Of a stretch of DNA of 51,711 bases, positions 1 to 7,990 are shown one piece after another. The position numbers and the translations under genes were made by a program. The stretch's first letter is position 1. Each line of letters starts with the position of its first letter. This DNA comes from Pseudolactococcus laudensis (GTDB taxonomy: Bacteria; Bacillota; Bacilli; Lactobacillales; Streptococcaceae). The stretch is from the NCBI RefSeq assembly GCF_013449735.1, contig NZ_JACBNY010000016.1:1-51711 (forward strand). The letters run 5' to 3'. Under the pieces are notes generated by a model. It saw nothing but the letters and a program-made list of their open reading frames with translations, was not told the origin of the DNA and did not search any database.

Positions 1-201
1 TTGTAAAATTAGAATTTTCAACATTAAAACAAGGTCATAGGGCGGTCTACCACCATGAGATTTGTTTTTTAAATCATACTTAAAAATCCGGTTAAGAGTT
101 GGGCGAAAACACTCGAAATCAACCACTCTTTCTAGCCGCTCAAGAGGGTCTCCTTTTAAACTTAATTTTTCAAGATAGTCGCTATCTCCAAATAAATTCA
201 T
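1..201 (-). CDS. IS5-family transposase, N-terminal part (runs off the window)
   Basis: Reading leftward from the ATG at 199-201 gives a protein starting MNLFGDSDYLEKLS, followed by GDPLERLERVVDF, FRPTLNRIF and GGRPPYD. This is the usual start of IS5-group transposases (DUF772-type N-terminal domain), which cut and rejoin DNA at the element's inverted repeats. Only about 67 codons are visible, so the DDE catalytic residues cannot be checked. The reading frame is open throughout the visible part. The family call rests on remembered similarity of the N-terminus. Confidence 0.75.
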   Translation of the reverse strand, partial: MNLFGDSDYLEKLSLKGDPLERLERVVDFECFRPTLNRIFKYDLKNKSHGGRPPYDLVLMLKILILQ

Positions 202-267
202 CTTCAATACCTCGTTAGCTTATTGTTAATCTATTATACCTCTTTTCATACGTTTTTAGAGGTGCCC
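1..267 (-). mobile_element. IS5-family insertion sequence, right part only
   Basis: The end of an insertion sequence that continues beyond the left edge of the window. Its terminal repeat is GTTTTTAGAGGTGCCC at 252-267, and the leftward transposase gene starts 66 bp inside it. The flank right after the element is TTAA, compatible with the 4-bp YTAR target of IS5-group elements. The same 16-bp end occurs on both sides of the small element at 5717-5870. The insertion has replaced the promoter and signal-peptide region of the next gene. The other end is not in the window, so completeness is unknown. Confidence 0.8.
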
Positions 268-1628
268 TTAAGTGATTTTATCAACGAAGGAGGAGCTGCG
301 CAAGAAACGACGACGTCAGCTCCGGACCCCCAAAAAGTAAAAGTTTCTAGCGAAGCTAATTTTAGTCTTGGGGGAATGACTTGGCAAAAAGTTAAAGAAG
401 ACAATTCAGAAGCTAATATTGGGATAGCCTATCAATCTCAAGGTCGTGTTGTTTTTAATTGGCAATATTATGATATTAGTCAAAAAAATTGGGTTACAAT
501 GAACGCAAATACAATATCCAATTGGATAACCTTCAAAGCACCTCATGCGGGCCAATATTTGATACATGTTTATGGGACAAATGAAGCAGGCGAAACAAAA
601 GAGTATGCGATTGGTTGGAATGTTGCAGCTGAGTCCATATCTTTAAAAGGTATGACTTGGCAGACACTTGATGGTTTGGGAGCAAAAGCTAATATCGGCG
701 TATCTTATAAATCAAATAGTCCGGTGACTTTTACTTGGCAATACTATGATATTGCTAAAAAAGAATGGCAGGTTATTGCAAAAGATACCACCTCAAATTG
801 GATCACTTTCAATGCACCCCATACGGGCCAGTATTTGATTCATGTTGAAGCGAAAACTGCAGGTGGGCAGACTTCCACTTATGATATTGGCTGGACTGTG
901 GAGACTGAATTTGTGACCCTGAAAGGTATGACTTGGCAGAAGGTTGATAAATATGGTGCAAAAGCTAATATTGGTATTAGTTATCAGGCTAATAGTCCAG
1001 TAATCTTTACTTAGCAATATTATGATATTGCTAAAAAGAGTTGCATATCATTACAAAAGATACCCCCTCAAATTGGATCACTTTCAATGCGCCTCATACA
1101 GGTCAGTATTTGATTTATGTTGAAGCTAAAACAAAGGGTGGACAGAGTGCGACCTATAATATTGGTTGGAATGTAACAACTAAAGAAGAGCGGATTAATA
1201 AAATCATCTCTAAAGCAAGTTCTTATGGCGGCCAAAAAGGTGGGCAACCATTTATTAATTGGTACGGTTCCGACCCCGTTGGTTGGTGTACAATTTTTGT
1301 TACCTACGTTTTTAATGAGAGCGGTATGGGAGATTTGGTACCGATGACTCACTTACTACAAACTTACTATAATTATTTCCAATCCAAAGGTCAGTTGTAT
1401 AGCCCCCGGAGCACACCTCAAGTGGGAGACATTGCCATCTTTGATTGGCCAAATCTGCCTTGGCCTATTGGACCAGGCCATACTACGATTGTAGATTACG
1501 TAGGTGCGGATGGGACGGTCAGAACAATTTCAGGTAATACTGGCGACTATGTTTCATATTACTATACAAACTATAAGGATCCGAATAAAGCCTATGGATT
1601 AGTTGGTTTTGGAAGACCAGATTATTAA
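268..1628 (+). pseudogene. Secreted CHAP-domain wall hydrolase with three GMTWQ repeats, broken
   Basis: Remnant of a secreted peptidoglycan amidase or endopeptidase. Three lesions are visible. The 5' end, including the signal peptide, is replaced by the IS ending at 267. An in-frame TAG at 1012-1014 replaces the conserved Trp codon of the third repeat, where the sister repeats read TWQYYDI. A one-base deletion near 1041-1043 shifts the frame within the same repeat, where the sister repeats read KEWH. Downstream the frame is open to 1628 and encodes the end of repeat three and a CHAP domain with its Cys (GWCTIFVTYVF) and His (GHTTIVDYV) in place. An ATG at 223 lies inside the IS and gives no signal peptide. 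The CHAP part has no obvious start of its own, so a functional product is unlikely. Confidence 0.85.
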
Positions 1629-1752
1629 GATCTAAAATACCTTTAACTTTTTGCTAGTTTGCAATGTAGTTATCAAGCCTAAGCCTTGAATAGTTGCATA
1701 CTTCTAATCAAAGTTGAGTAGGAAATTATCTGCAACAAACGAAAAAACTTTG

Positions 1753-1781
1753 TTGAAAAGAATATGGTTGTAAAATATAGT
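1753..1781 (+). promoter_or_regulatory. Probable sigma-A promoter of the serine-hydrolase gene
   Basis: TTGAAA at 1753-1758 and TATAGT at 1776-1781 are separated by 17 bp, a good sigma-A spacing. The predicted start site is near 1788, about 70 nt before the coding region. The -10 overlaps the left arm of the terminator hairpin of the upstream pseudogene, so the new transcript would begin after that arm and would not form the hairpin. Confidence 0.55.
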
Positions 1782-1813
1782 TCTGGATAAAAACCATTGC
1801 CAGAACTATTTTT
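1777..1813 (+). terminator. Rho-independent terminator after the CHAP pseudogene
   Basis: A perfect 10-bp stem, ATAGTTCTGG at 1777-1786 with CCAGAACTAT at 1800-1809, has a 13-nt loop and is followed by a T5 run ending at 1813. It separates the pseudogene from the next transcription unit. Confidence 0.75.
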
Positions 1814-1856
1814 ATAGGTCGAAATTTAGAAAAATAAAAAATGATAGGAGTGCAGG

Positions 1857-3599
1857 ATGATGAAAAAAATAATAACGTTAGTTTTAATCGTTTTGTCAAG
1901 TACTGGTTTAGTTGTATCAGCTACAGATTCGTCTTCACTTTCTGAAGATAAAAGAACACAGAACATGGTAGCAGAAACGGCACCAACAACAGAAGCAACT
2001 ATGTTGAATAGTTCACAATCAAATCAAAAACCAACATCGCCACCACAAACTTCTGAAAATTCAGAGGATAATGCTAGTCAAACGACCACATATACTCCTC
2101 CCAAAAAAGAGCCATCGTCAGGCACGCTAAGTCTTAATGGGATGACTTGGCAAAAAAATACAGGTACTGGTTCAGATGTTAATATTGGTGTTGCCTACCA
2201 ATCGAAAAGCGACGTTATATTTAACTGGCAGTATTATAATATCAGTAATAAAACTTGGGAGACAATCAATTCAAATACTGCTTCAAATTGGATTACTTTT
2301 AAAGCACCTCATGTTGGTCAATATTTAATTCATGTTTATGGGACGACTGCTGAAGGTGAGACTAAAGAGTATACGATAGGTTGGAATGTAGAACCAGAGA
2401 CTGCCGTATTAAAAGGGATGACTTGGCAAACTCTTGAAAAAAATGCATCAAAAGCAAATATCGGGGTTGCTTATACAAGTAACAGCAAACTGACTTTCAC
2501 CTGGCAATACTACGACATTACTAAAAAGGAATGGCATATAGTTGCAAAAGATACCACATCCAATTGGATGACGGTTACTTTACCGCGTTCTGGTAAGTAT
2601 TTAATTCATGTTGAGGCCAAAACAGAGTCTGGTAAGACGGTAACATATGATATTGGTTGGAATGTAACTGCTGATACTGTTAATTTAACTGGTATGACTT
2701 GGCAACACTTGAAAAAAGATGCGTCTAGTGCTAATATAGGTATTGCTTACACAACCAATAGCAAACTGACTTTTACTTGGCAGTATTATGATATTGCCAA
2801 AAAAGAATGGCATCAAATTTTAAAGGATACGACATCAAATTGGATAACGTTTAATTCTCCTCATTATGGTCAATATTTGATTCATGTTGAAGCTAGAACA
2901 AAAGAAGGTACGACCGCTACCTATAGTATAGGGTGGCAAGTTTTTTCTAAAGACGGACTAGGCGAGATTCTACCGATTTTCAATAGTTCTAACAATGTGA
3001 TGAGTGCGGGCTATTATAACCTAGTAACTGGAGAATCTGTCTATAAAAATGGTAAGAGTTTAGTAACTTCAGCTTCTACCTATAAGTTATTTATTTCCTT
3101 ATATGTGTTTGACCTGATAGAGTCTGGTAGAGCTAATTGGAATACTAGATTCAGTAATGGAACATTTATGACAGGATTTTACGATATGATTATTAATTCG
3201 GGGAATGCCTTTCCTGAATGGGTTAAGTCAAACTATGGTTATAACAATATTGATAGTTTTTTGAAAATTAAGGGTTATGCGGGTATCTATAATTATTCAG
3301 ATCGAGCAACCACAAGTGCGGAAGACTTAGTCAAGATATTAAAATACTATTATACAAATTCTAGCAATAGTAATATCAATTACTTACTTGATTTGATGAA
3401 AAAACAAAATTATCGCTCAGGTATCCCTAGTGGTACAGGTATCATCACTGCTGATAAAGTTGGTTTTCTATGGGATATTCGGAATGATGCCGGTATCGTT
3501 TACTCTAGTCAGCCCTATATTTTAGTGGTCATGACAAATGGTCAGTATAATTTTGATTTAATTGCTAATATCTCTAAAAGAGTTCAGAGTGTTCAATAA
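1857..3599 (+). CDS. Secreted beta-lactamase-like serine hydrolase with three GMTWQ repeats
   Basis: 580 residues. Residues 1-22 form a signal peptide (MMKK followed by a hydrophobic core, then VSA). A Ser/Thr/Pro-rich linker runs to about 92. Three repeats of about 90 residues start at 94, 186 and 278. The C-terminal domain (about 370-580) has the hallmarks of class A beta-lactamase or D,D-peptidase-like serine hydrolases: SxxK as S407-T-Y-K410, an SxN-like S448-G-N450, and a KTG-like K534-V-G536. A role on peptidoglycan peptides or wall esters outside the cell is inferred; true beta-lactamase activity is not implied, because no class A omega-loop motif was recognised. RBS AGGAG at 1846-1850 fits ATG 1857 or 1860. 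The next gene follows after 31 bp and is probably co-transcribed. No LPxTG motif is present, so surface retention would rely on the repeats or on free secretion. Confidence 0.8.
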   Translation: MMKKIITLVLIVLSSTGLVVSATDSSSLSEDKRTQNMVAETAPTTEATMLNSSQSNQKPTSPPQTSENSEDNASQTTTYTPPKKEPSSGTLSLNGMTWQKNTGTGSDVNIGVAYQSKSDVIFNWQYYNISNKTWETINSNTASNWITFKAPHVGQYLIHVYGTTAEGETKEYTIGWNVEPETAVLKGMTWQTLEKNASKANIGVAYTSNSKLTFTWQYYDITKKEWHIVAKDTTSNWMTVTLPRSGKYLIHVEAKTESGKTVTYDIGWNVTADTVNLTGMTWQHLKKDASSANIGIAYTTNSKLTFTWQYYDIAKKEWHQILKDTTSNWITFNSPHYGQYLIHVEARTKEGTTATYSIGWQVFSKDGLGEILPIFNSSNNVMSAGYYNLVTGESVYKNGKSLVTSASTYKLFISLYVFDLIESGRANWNTRFSNGTFMTGFYDMIINSGNAFPEWVKSNYGYNNIDSFLKIKGYAGIYNYSDRATTSAEDLVKILKYYYTNSSNSNINYLLDLMKKQNYRSGIPSGTGIITADKVGFLWDIRNDAGIVYSSQPYILVVMTNGQYNFDLIANISKRVQSVQ

Positions 3600-3630
3600 T
3601 ACTTAACAAGTAGTTATCAGGTATATTTAT

Positions 3631-5478
3631 ATGAAAAAAAGAATATTGTTAAGTCTGGCTTTTGTTTTTTTATTAAACAATGTTGTCATGGCGCATGCGG
3701 AAGAATCACCCCCGCTTTCAAACATGAAAAGTGATACAAATAAGGTTGCAGTTACAGAAGCAACAAAAAAGAAGTCAATTTTAAATAGTGATTTGTTAAA
3801 TCAAAATACCACAACGGTACCCAATGTTTCTGAAAAGGAGGAGGGGATTATAAGTCAAGCAAGGCTCGACAGTTCAGCAACAAAAGCTAGCAGGACGTCT
3901 AAAGTAAAACTTACCGGTATGACTTGGCAAAAAATCACAAGTACTGGTTCAGAAGTTAACTTTGGTGTGGCGCATCAGTCCAAAAGTGATCTGGTCTTTA
4001 ACTGGATGTATTATGACCTTACAAATAAAGCTTGGATGACTATTAATCCAAGTACCTCTTCAAACTGGATTACTTTTAAAGCACCCCATTCAGGGCAATA
4101 TTTAATTCATGTCATTGCGACAAATGCCGAAGGGCAGTCTGACACCTATACGATTGGTTGGAAGGTAGCTGATGATACACTTAATCTAAAAGGGATGACC
4201 TGGCAAAACGTGACAAAAGATTGTTCTAAGGCATCAATCGGTGTGGCTTATATAAGTAACAATCAGGTGACTTTTACTTGGCAATATTACGATATTACCA
4301 AAAAAGAATGGCATCCTATCGCGAAAGATATAACATCTAATTGGATTTATTTTAGTGTGCCACACAGTGGCCAATATCTAATCTATGTTTCTGCAAGAAC
4401 AGCTAACGGGATAGAGAAAACTTATTCTATTGGATGGCAAGTTGCGAATGAAACGATTAATTTGAAAGGGATGACTTGGCAAATTGTTCCTAATGATTTA
4501 ACTGATAGTAATTTTGGCATTTCTTCTGAGACGAATACATCAGTTACTTATAATTGGCAATATTACGATATCAGTAAAAAAGAGTGGCATACCATTACTG
4601 ATCAAACGCCATCAAACTGGACGACATTTAGTGCGCCTCATGTTGGTCAATATTTGATCCGTGTTGAAGCTAAAACGCCAAATGGTCTGACGAAAGACTA
4701 TGTCATTGGTTGGAATGAAAAAAGTAGGCATAAAGTGACTACCGATGGTACCATTTTAAGTAATGAAAGTCAGAACATGACCAAGTTAATTGCCCATAGA
4801 GGTAATTCGTCAATTGCGCCAGAAAATACGACGGCTGCATTTACTTTGGCTATAGGTGCCTACGGTGTAGAAACAGATATTTTGCTGACGAAAGATCATC
4901 ATTGGATCATCAGTCATGACAGCACGGTTGATCGGATGAGTAATGGTAGTGGTAGAGTTTCTGATTTAACGTTGGCTCAAATCAAAAGTTTGAAAATAAA
5001 AAACGGCGTTAATATCCAAAATTATCCTGGTCTTACAATTGCAACCCTAGAAGAGTATTTAGGTATTATGAATCAGATAGGAGCGAGACCGGTGATAGAA
5101 ATTAAAGAAGGACCTGAACGGATCACGCCAAATGATATTGCGAATTTATTGCATGCGCTTAATACCTATAATCTCACCAGCCAAGCCCTGATTATTAGCT
5201 TTTATTTAGACGATTTGAAACTCGTCTATCAGCAAAATCAAACGCTTGAAATGTCACTGCTATATGCGGGTAATTTTACACAAATACAGTTTGATGCGCT
5301 CATTAAGGAGATGCCGAATACTGGTTTAGACATCAATGATGCTTTTATGTCACCCGAAGTTTCAAATTTATTGCATGAAAATGGCAGAAAAGTCGGTATT
5401 TGGACAACACCATTGAACTCGGTTAATCGTTATTTAGACTTTGGGATTGATTATTTTACAACTAATCAGCTTAAGTAA
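3631..5478 (+). CDS. Secreted glycerophosphodiester phosphodiesterase with three GMTWQ repeats
   Basis: 615 residues. The signal peptide covers residues 1-23 (MKKRILLSLAFVFLLNN, cleavage near AHA-E). A low-complexity linker follows, then three repeats starting at about 94, 186 and 278. The C-terminal GDPD domain (about 383-615) shows HRG at 389-391 with PENT at 397-400, E414 and D416 (VETD), and the catalytic HD at 429-430. GDPD enzymes cleave glycerophosphodiesters to glycerol-3-phosphate; a secreted wall-targeted form could act on glycerol-phosphate teichoic or lipoteichoic acid, which is an inference. No strong RBS is visible (AGG at 3618-3620). It lies 31 bp after the serine-hydrolase gene and ends before a clear terminator at 5515-5546, so the two likely form an operon. 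Confidence 0.88.
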   Translation: MKKRILLSLAFVFLLNNVVMAHAEESPPLSNMKSDTNKVAVTEATKKKSILNSDLLNQNTTTVPNVSEKEEGIISQARLDSSATKASRTSKVKLTGMTWQKITSTGSEVNFGVAHQSKSDLVFNWMYYDLTNKAWMTINPSTSSNWITFKAPHSGQYLIHVIATNAEGQSDTYTIGWKVADDTLNLKGMTWQNVTKDCSKASIGVAYISNNQVTFTWQYYDITKKEWHPIAKDITSNWIYFSVPHSGQYLIYVSARTANGIEKTYSIGWQVANETINLKGMTWQIVPNDLTDSNFGISSETNTSVTYNWQYYDISKKEWHTITDQTPSNWTTFSAPHVGQYLIRVEAKTPNGLTKDYVIGWNEKSRHKVTTDGTILSNESQNMTKLIAHRGNSSIAPENTTAAFTLAIGAYGVETDILLTKDHHWIISHDSTVDRMSNGSGRVSDLTLAQIKSLKIKNGVNIQNYPGLTIATLEEYLGIMNQIGARPVIEIKEGPERITPNDIANLLHALNTYNLTSQALIISFYLDDLKLVYQQNQTLEMSLLYAGNFTQIQFDALIKEMPNTGLDINDAFMSPEVSNLLHENGRKVGIWTTPLNSVNRYLDFGIDYFTTNQLK

Positions 5479-5514
5479 TGGGTAATATGTGAAGAGATCT
5501 TGCGTTAAGAACAT

Positions 5515-5546
5515 AAAACTATGTATACGAGTACATGGTTTTTTTT
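5515..5546 (+). terminator. Rho-independent terminator after the GDPD gene
   Basis: The stem AAAACTATGTA (5515-5525) pairs with TACATGGTTTT (5532-5542) with one G-U pair and a 6-nt loop. A T8 run at 5539-5546 follows. It ends the serine-hydrolase and GDPD transcription unit. Confidence 0.8.
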
Positions 5547-5716
5547 GTATTGAGAGGTGTGACTAATGTCAGTTATAATGAGATTAAATGTTGAGGATGG
5601 CGATAAAGTATTGTGTTTAGGATTAAAATATTTTTGATATTAGAAGCAATCTGTATAAATAGCTTGTGTTTTCGCTCGTAATATTTTGAAAAGCTATGAG
5701 GATATGTTACAATAAA
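5547..5716. other. Intergenic stretch with a tiny open frame
   Basis: Together with the MITE to its right this forms a gap of about 420 bp between coding regions. It holds a 23-codon frame (ATG 5566 to TGA 5637) behind GAGAGGTG, which could be a gene remnant; the product is not recognised. The base TAAA at 5713-5716 is the left copy of the MITE target duplication. Nothing else is seen here. Confidence 0.4.
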
Positions 5717-5870
5717 GGGTACCTCTAAAAACTGCTTTTGATAACTTTTGAGATAAATTTTTCTAGCGCTAGGCATTGCGACAAAGCTTACTGCTGTAAG
5801 GTTCGGAGCAATAACGACGCGATAGGTAAATTTAGCCAAAAGTGGTAAATTTGAGTTTTTAGAGGTGCCC
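5717..5870. mobile_element. 154-bp MITE with IS5-type ends
   Basis: The left end GGGTACCTCTAAAAAC (5717-5732) and right end GTTTTTAGAGGTGCCC (5855-5870) form a 16-bp inverted repeat with one mismatch. The flanks are TAAA at 5713-5716 and TAAA at 5871-5874, a 4-bp target duplication. There is no transposase inside. The right end is identical to the end of the insertion sequence at 252-267, so that transposase is the likely source of mobility. It lies only 29 bp before the amidase-glucosaminidase gene and may supply or block its promoter. Confidence 0.8.
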
Positions 5871-5899
5871 TAAAATTATTGGACTAAACGAGGTGTACT

Positions 5900-7933
5900 G
5901 TGGATAAGATAAATAATAAAATAACAATAAAACTAGTAGGCTTAATTATAGTTACAATTGGAATGTTAACTTCCATTAGTGTTTCTGCAAGTGCAGTCAA
6001 TGACTATATTATTAATAATAAAGTTAAACCGGCAGATGAAACGTTATCGCTTGGAAGAATTTATAATCAAGATTCAAGCAAAAATGGTGGCATCAAAATG
6101 GACTATACCGATGGTAAACCGAAGATGGTCATTATCCATGAAGTGGGTGTTGATGGTGGGTCTATTAATGGGTCTATCGACTACATGGTTAGAACGCAAG
6201 ATAATGCTTTTGTTCACTCATTTGTTGATGGCTCACAGCTGATTACCATAGCAGACAAAGCCAAGAAATCTTGGGGTTCAGGTGGTTGGGGCAATCAGTA
6301 TGGTATCCAGATTGAGCAAATGCGTGTGAACACGAGTGCGGCATTTTATAAAGAAATTGCGACACTTGCCAAATGGACTGCTGATCAAATGATTAAGTAT
6401 GGCATGGGTGCTCCGAAATTAATGTCAAGCCCGAGCAGTCCGCAAAAGAATGATTTATCCACCAAGCCTGATGGAAATTTAGCCAGTCATAAAATGATTT
6501 CTTACAAGTTTAACCAGACGACAGACCACGTCGATCCAGATGAATACTGGTCAAGATTTGGCTACGATATGAATCAATTCCGAGATTTGGTTGATTACTA
6601 TTACTCATCTTCTTCATTAAATCTGAGTGGCATGACTTGGCAAAAACTGACATCAGATAACTCAGAAATTAACTTTGGGATTACTTATCAGTCTAAAAGT
6701 AAAGTGACTTTTAACTGGCAGTACTACGATATTAGCCAGAAAACGTGGACAACATTTGCAGGGAATACGGGATCTAACTGGGTGACTTTTAAAGCACCAC
6801 ACCCAGGTCAGTATTTGATTTATGTTAAAGCGACTAATGCTGAGGGGGAATCGAGAGATTACAACATAGGCTGGAATGTAGACGAACCGTTGAAGCTATC
6901 AGGGATGACCTGGCAAAAATTAACGGCAGATAACGGCGAGGCCAACATTGGCGTTTCCTACCAGTCAAAAAGTAAAGTCACTTTTGATTGGATGTATTAT
7001 GATCTGAGTAATAAAACATGGTCATCGATTGCGACTAAAACAGGTTCGAACTGGGTTACCTTCAAGGCCCCACATGCAGACCAATATTTGATTTATGTCA
7101 AAGCGACTAATGCTGAAGGAACTACACAAGATTACAGCATCGGTTGGAATGTCGATGAGTCTGTTAGCCTATCGGGAATGACCTGGCGTAAAATTACTCC
7201 AGATAATTCTGAAGTTGACTTCGGAATCGCCTATAGGGCTAACAGCCAAACAACATTCACTTGGCAATATTATGATATCAGTAATAAGAAGTGGACAGTG
7301 ATTGTTGCGAATACGCCCTCTAACTGGATTACTGTAAAATTGCCAAAAGCTGGTCAGTATTTGATTTATGTTGAAGCAAAAACATCAAGTGGCAATACAG
7401 CAAACTTCTCAATCGGTTGGAATACCTTGTTTAATCTAAACAATTTAACCGGAACAAATGATACTCAAAAAGCATGGTTCAATGCCCTCTATCAAGATGC
7501 GCAAAAACTAGCGAAAGATAATGACTTATTCCCATCTATCATGCTGAGTCAAGCTATTGCTGAGAGTGCTTGGGGACAAAGCGAGTTGGCGACAAAAGCC
7601 AATAACCTCTTTGGTATTAAAGCTGATGCCGGTTGGAAGGGTGATAAATATACAGCTCTAACGAACGAGGTTGTGAACGGTCAAACCGTTCAAGTCATGG
7701 CTGATTTTCGTAAATATTCGAGTCAGGCTGAATCTTTGAAAGATTACGTGACGAAAATCAAAACAACTAAAAATGGTTCTGCCTATCGCTATCAAGCTGC
7801 ATGGCGTAGCAATGCAAAAACCTATCAAAATGCAGCCCAAGCCTTGAAAGATGGAGGCTATGCGACAGATCCAAACTACCCAACAAATTTGATTAATCGA
7901 ATCGTCAATTACAGATTAGATACACTAGACTAA
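5900..7933 (+). CDS. Bifunctional autolysin: amidase, three GMTWQ repeats, glucosaminidase
   Basis: 677 residues starting at GTG 5900 (AGG at 5891-5893). The signal peptide is residues 1-32 (ends VSASA). An Amidase_2-type N-acetylmuramoyl-L-alanine amidase domain spans about 55-235; candidate zinc ligands are H80 (VIIHEVG), H197 (ASHKMIS) and H210/D212 (DHVDPDEYW). Three repeats start at about 241, 332 and 423. A GH73-type endo-N-acetylglucosaminidase domain spans about 520-677, with the probable catalytic Glu in QAIAESAWGQS (E555) and the family motif NNLFGIK. The protein would cut both the sugar backbone and the sugar-peptide link of peptidoglycan, as expected for a cell-separation autolysin; that role is inferred. 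It shares the repeat module with the three genes upstream and ends at a bidirectional terminator. Confidence 0.9.
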   Translation: MDKINNKITIKLVGLIIVTIGMLTSISVSASAVNDYIINNKVKPADETLSLGRIYNQDSSKNGGIKMDYTDGKPKMVIIHEVGVDGGSINGSIDYMVRTQDNAFVHSFVDGSQLITIADKAKKSWGSGGWGNQYGIQIEQMRVNTSAAFYKEIATLAKWTADQMIKYGMGAPKLMSSPSSPQKNDLSTKPDGNLASHKMISYKFNQTTDHVDPDEYWSRFGYDMNQFRDLVDYYYSSSSLNLSGMTWQKLTSDNSEINFGITYQSKSKVTFNWQYYDISQKTWTTFAGNTGSNWVTFKAPHPGQYLIYVKATNAEGESRDYNIGWNVDEPLKLSGMTWQKLTADNGEANIGVSYQSKSKVTFDWMYYDLSNKTWSSIATKTGSNWVTFKAPHADQYLIYVKATNAEGTTQDYSIGWNVDESVSLSGMTWRKITPDNSEVDFGIAYRANSQTTFTWQYYDISNKKWTVIVANTPSNWITVKLPKAGQYLIYVEAKTSSGNTANFSIGWNTLFNLNNLTGTNDTQKAWFNALYQDAQKLAKDNDLFPSIMLSQAIAESAWGQSELATKANNLFGIKADAGWKGDKYTALTNEVVNGQTVQVMADFRKYSSQAESLKDYVTKIKTTKNGSAYRYQAAWRSNAKTYQNAAQALKDGGYATDPNYPTNLINRIVNYRLDTLD

Positions 7934-7944
7934 TCGAAACAACA

Positions 7945-7981
7945 AAAAAGTTCTATGACATCACACATCATAGAACTTTTT
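7945..7981. terminator. Bidirectional terminator between the autolysin and pepA
   Basis: A perfect 14-bp stem, AAAAAGTTCTATGA (7945-7958) and TCATAGAACTTTTT (7968-7981), has a 9-nt loop. A/T runs lie on both sides. It sits between two convergent genes and can serve both. Confidence 0.88.
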
Positions 7982-7990
7982 ATATATATT

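Noticed and set aside
1041-1628. Separate CHAP gene starting at 1041
   Set aside because: The start falls in the middle of a repeat at the frameshift point, with no ribosome site or signal peptide.
5573-5839. 88-residue minus-strand frame over the MITE
   Set aside because: It spans the MITE boundary and lacks a credible family or conserved start; it is most likely chance coding in element sequence.
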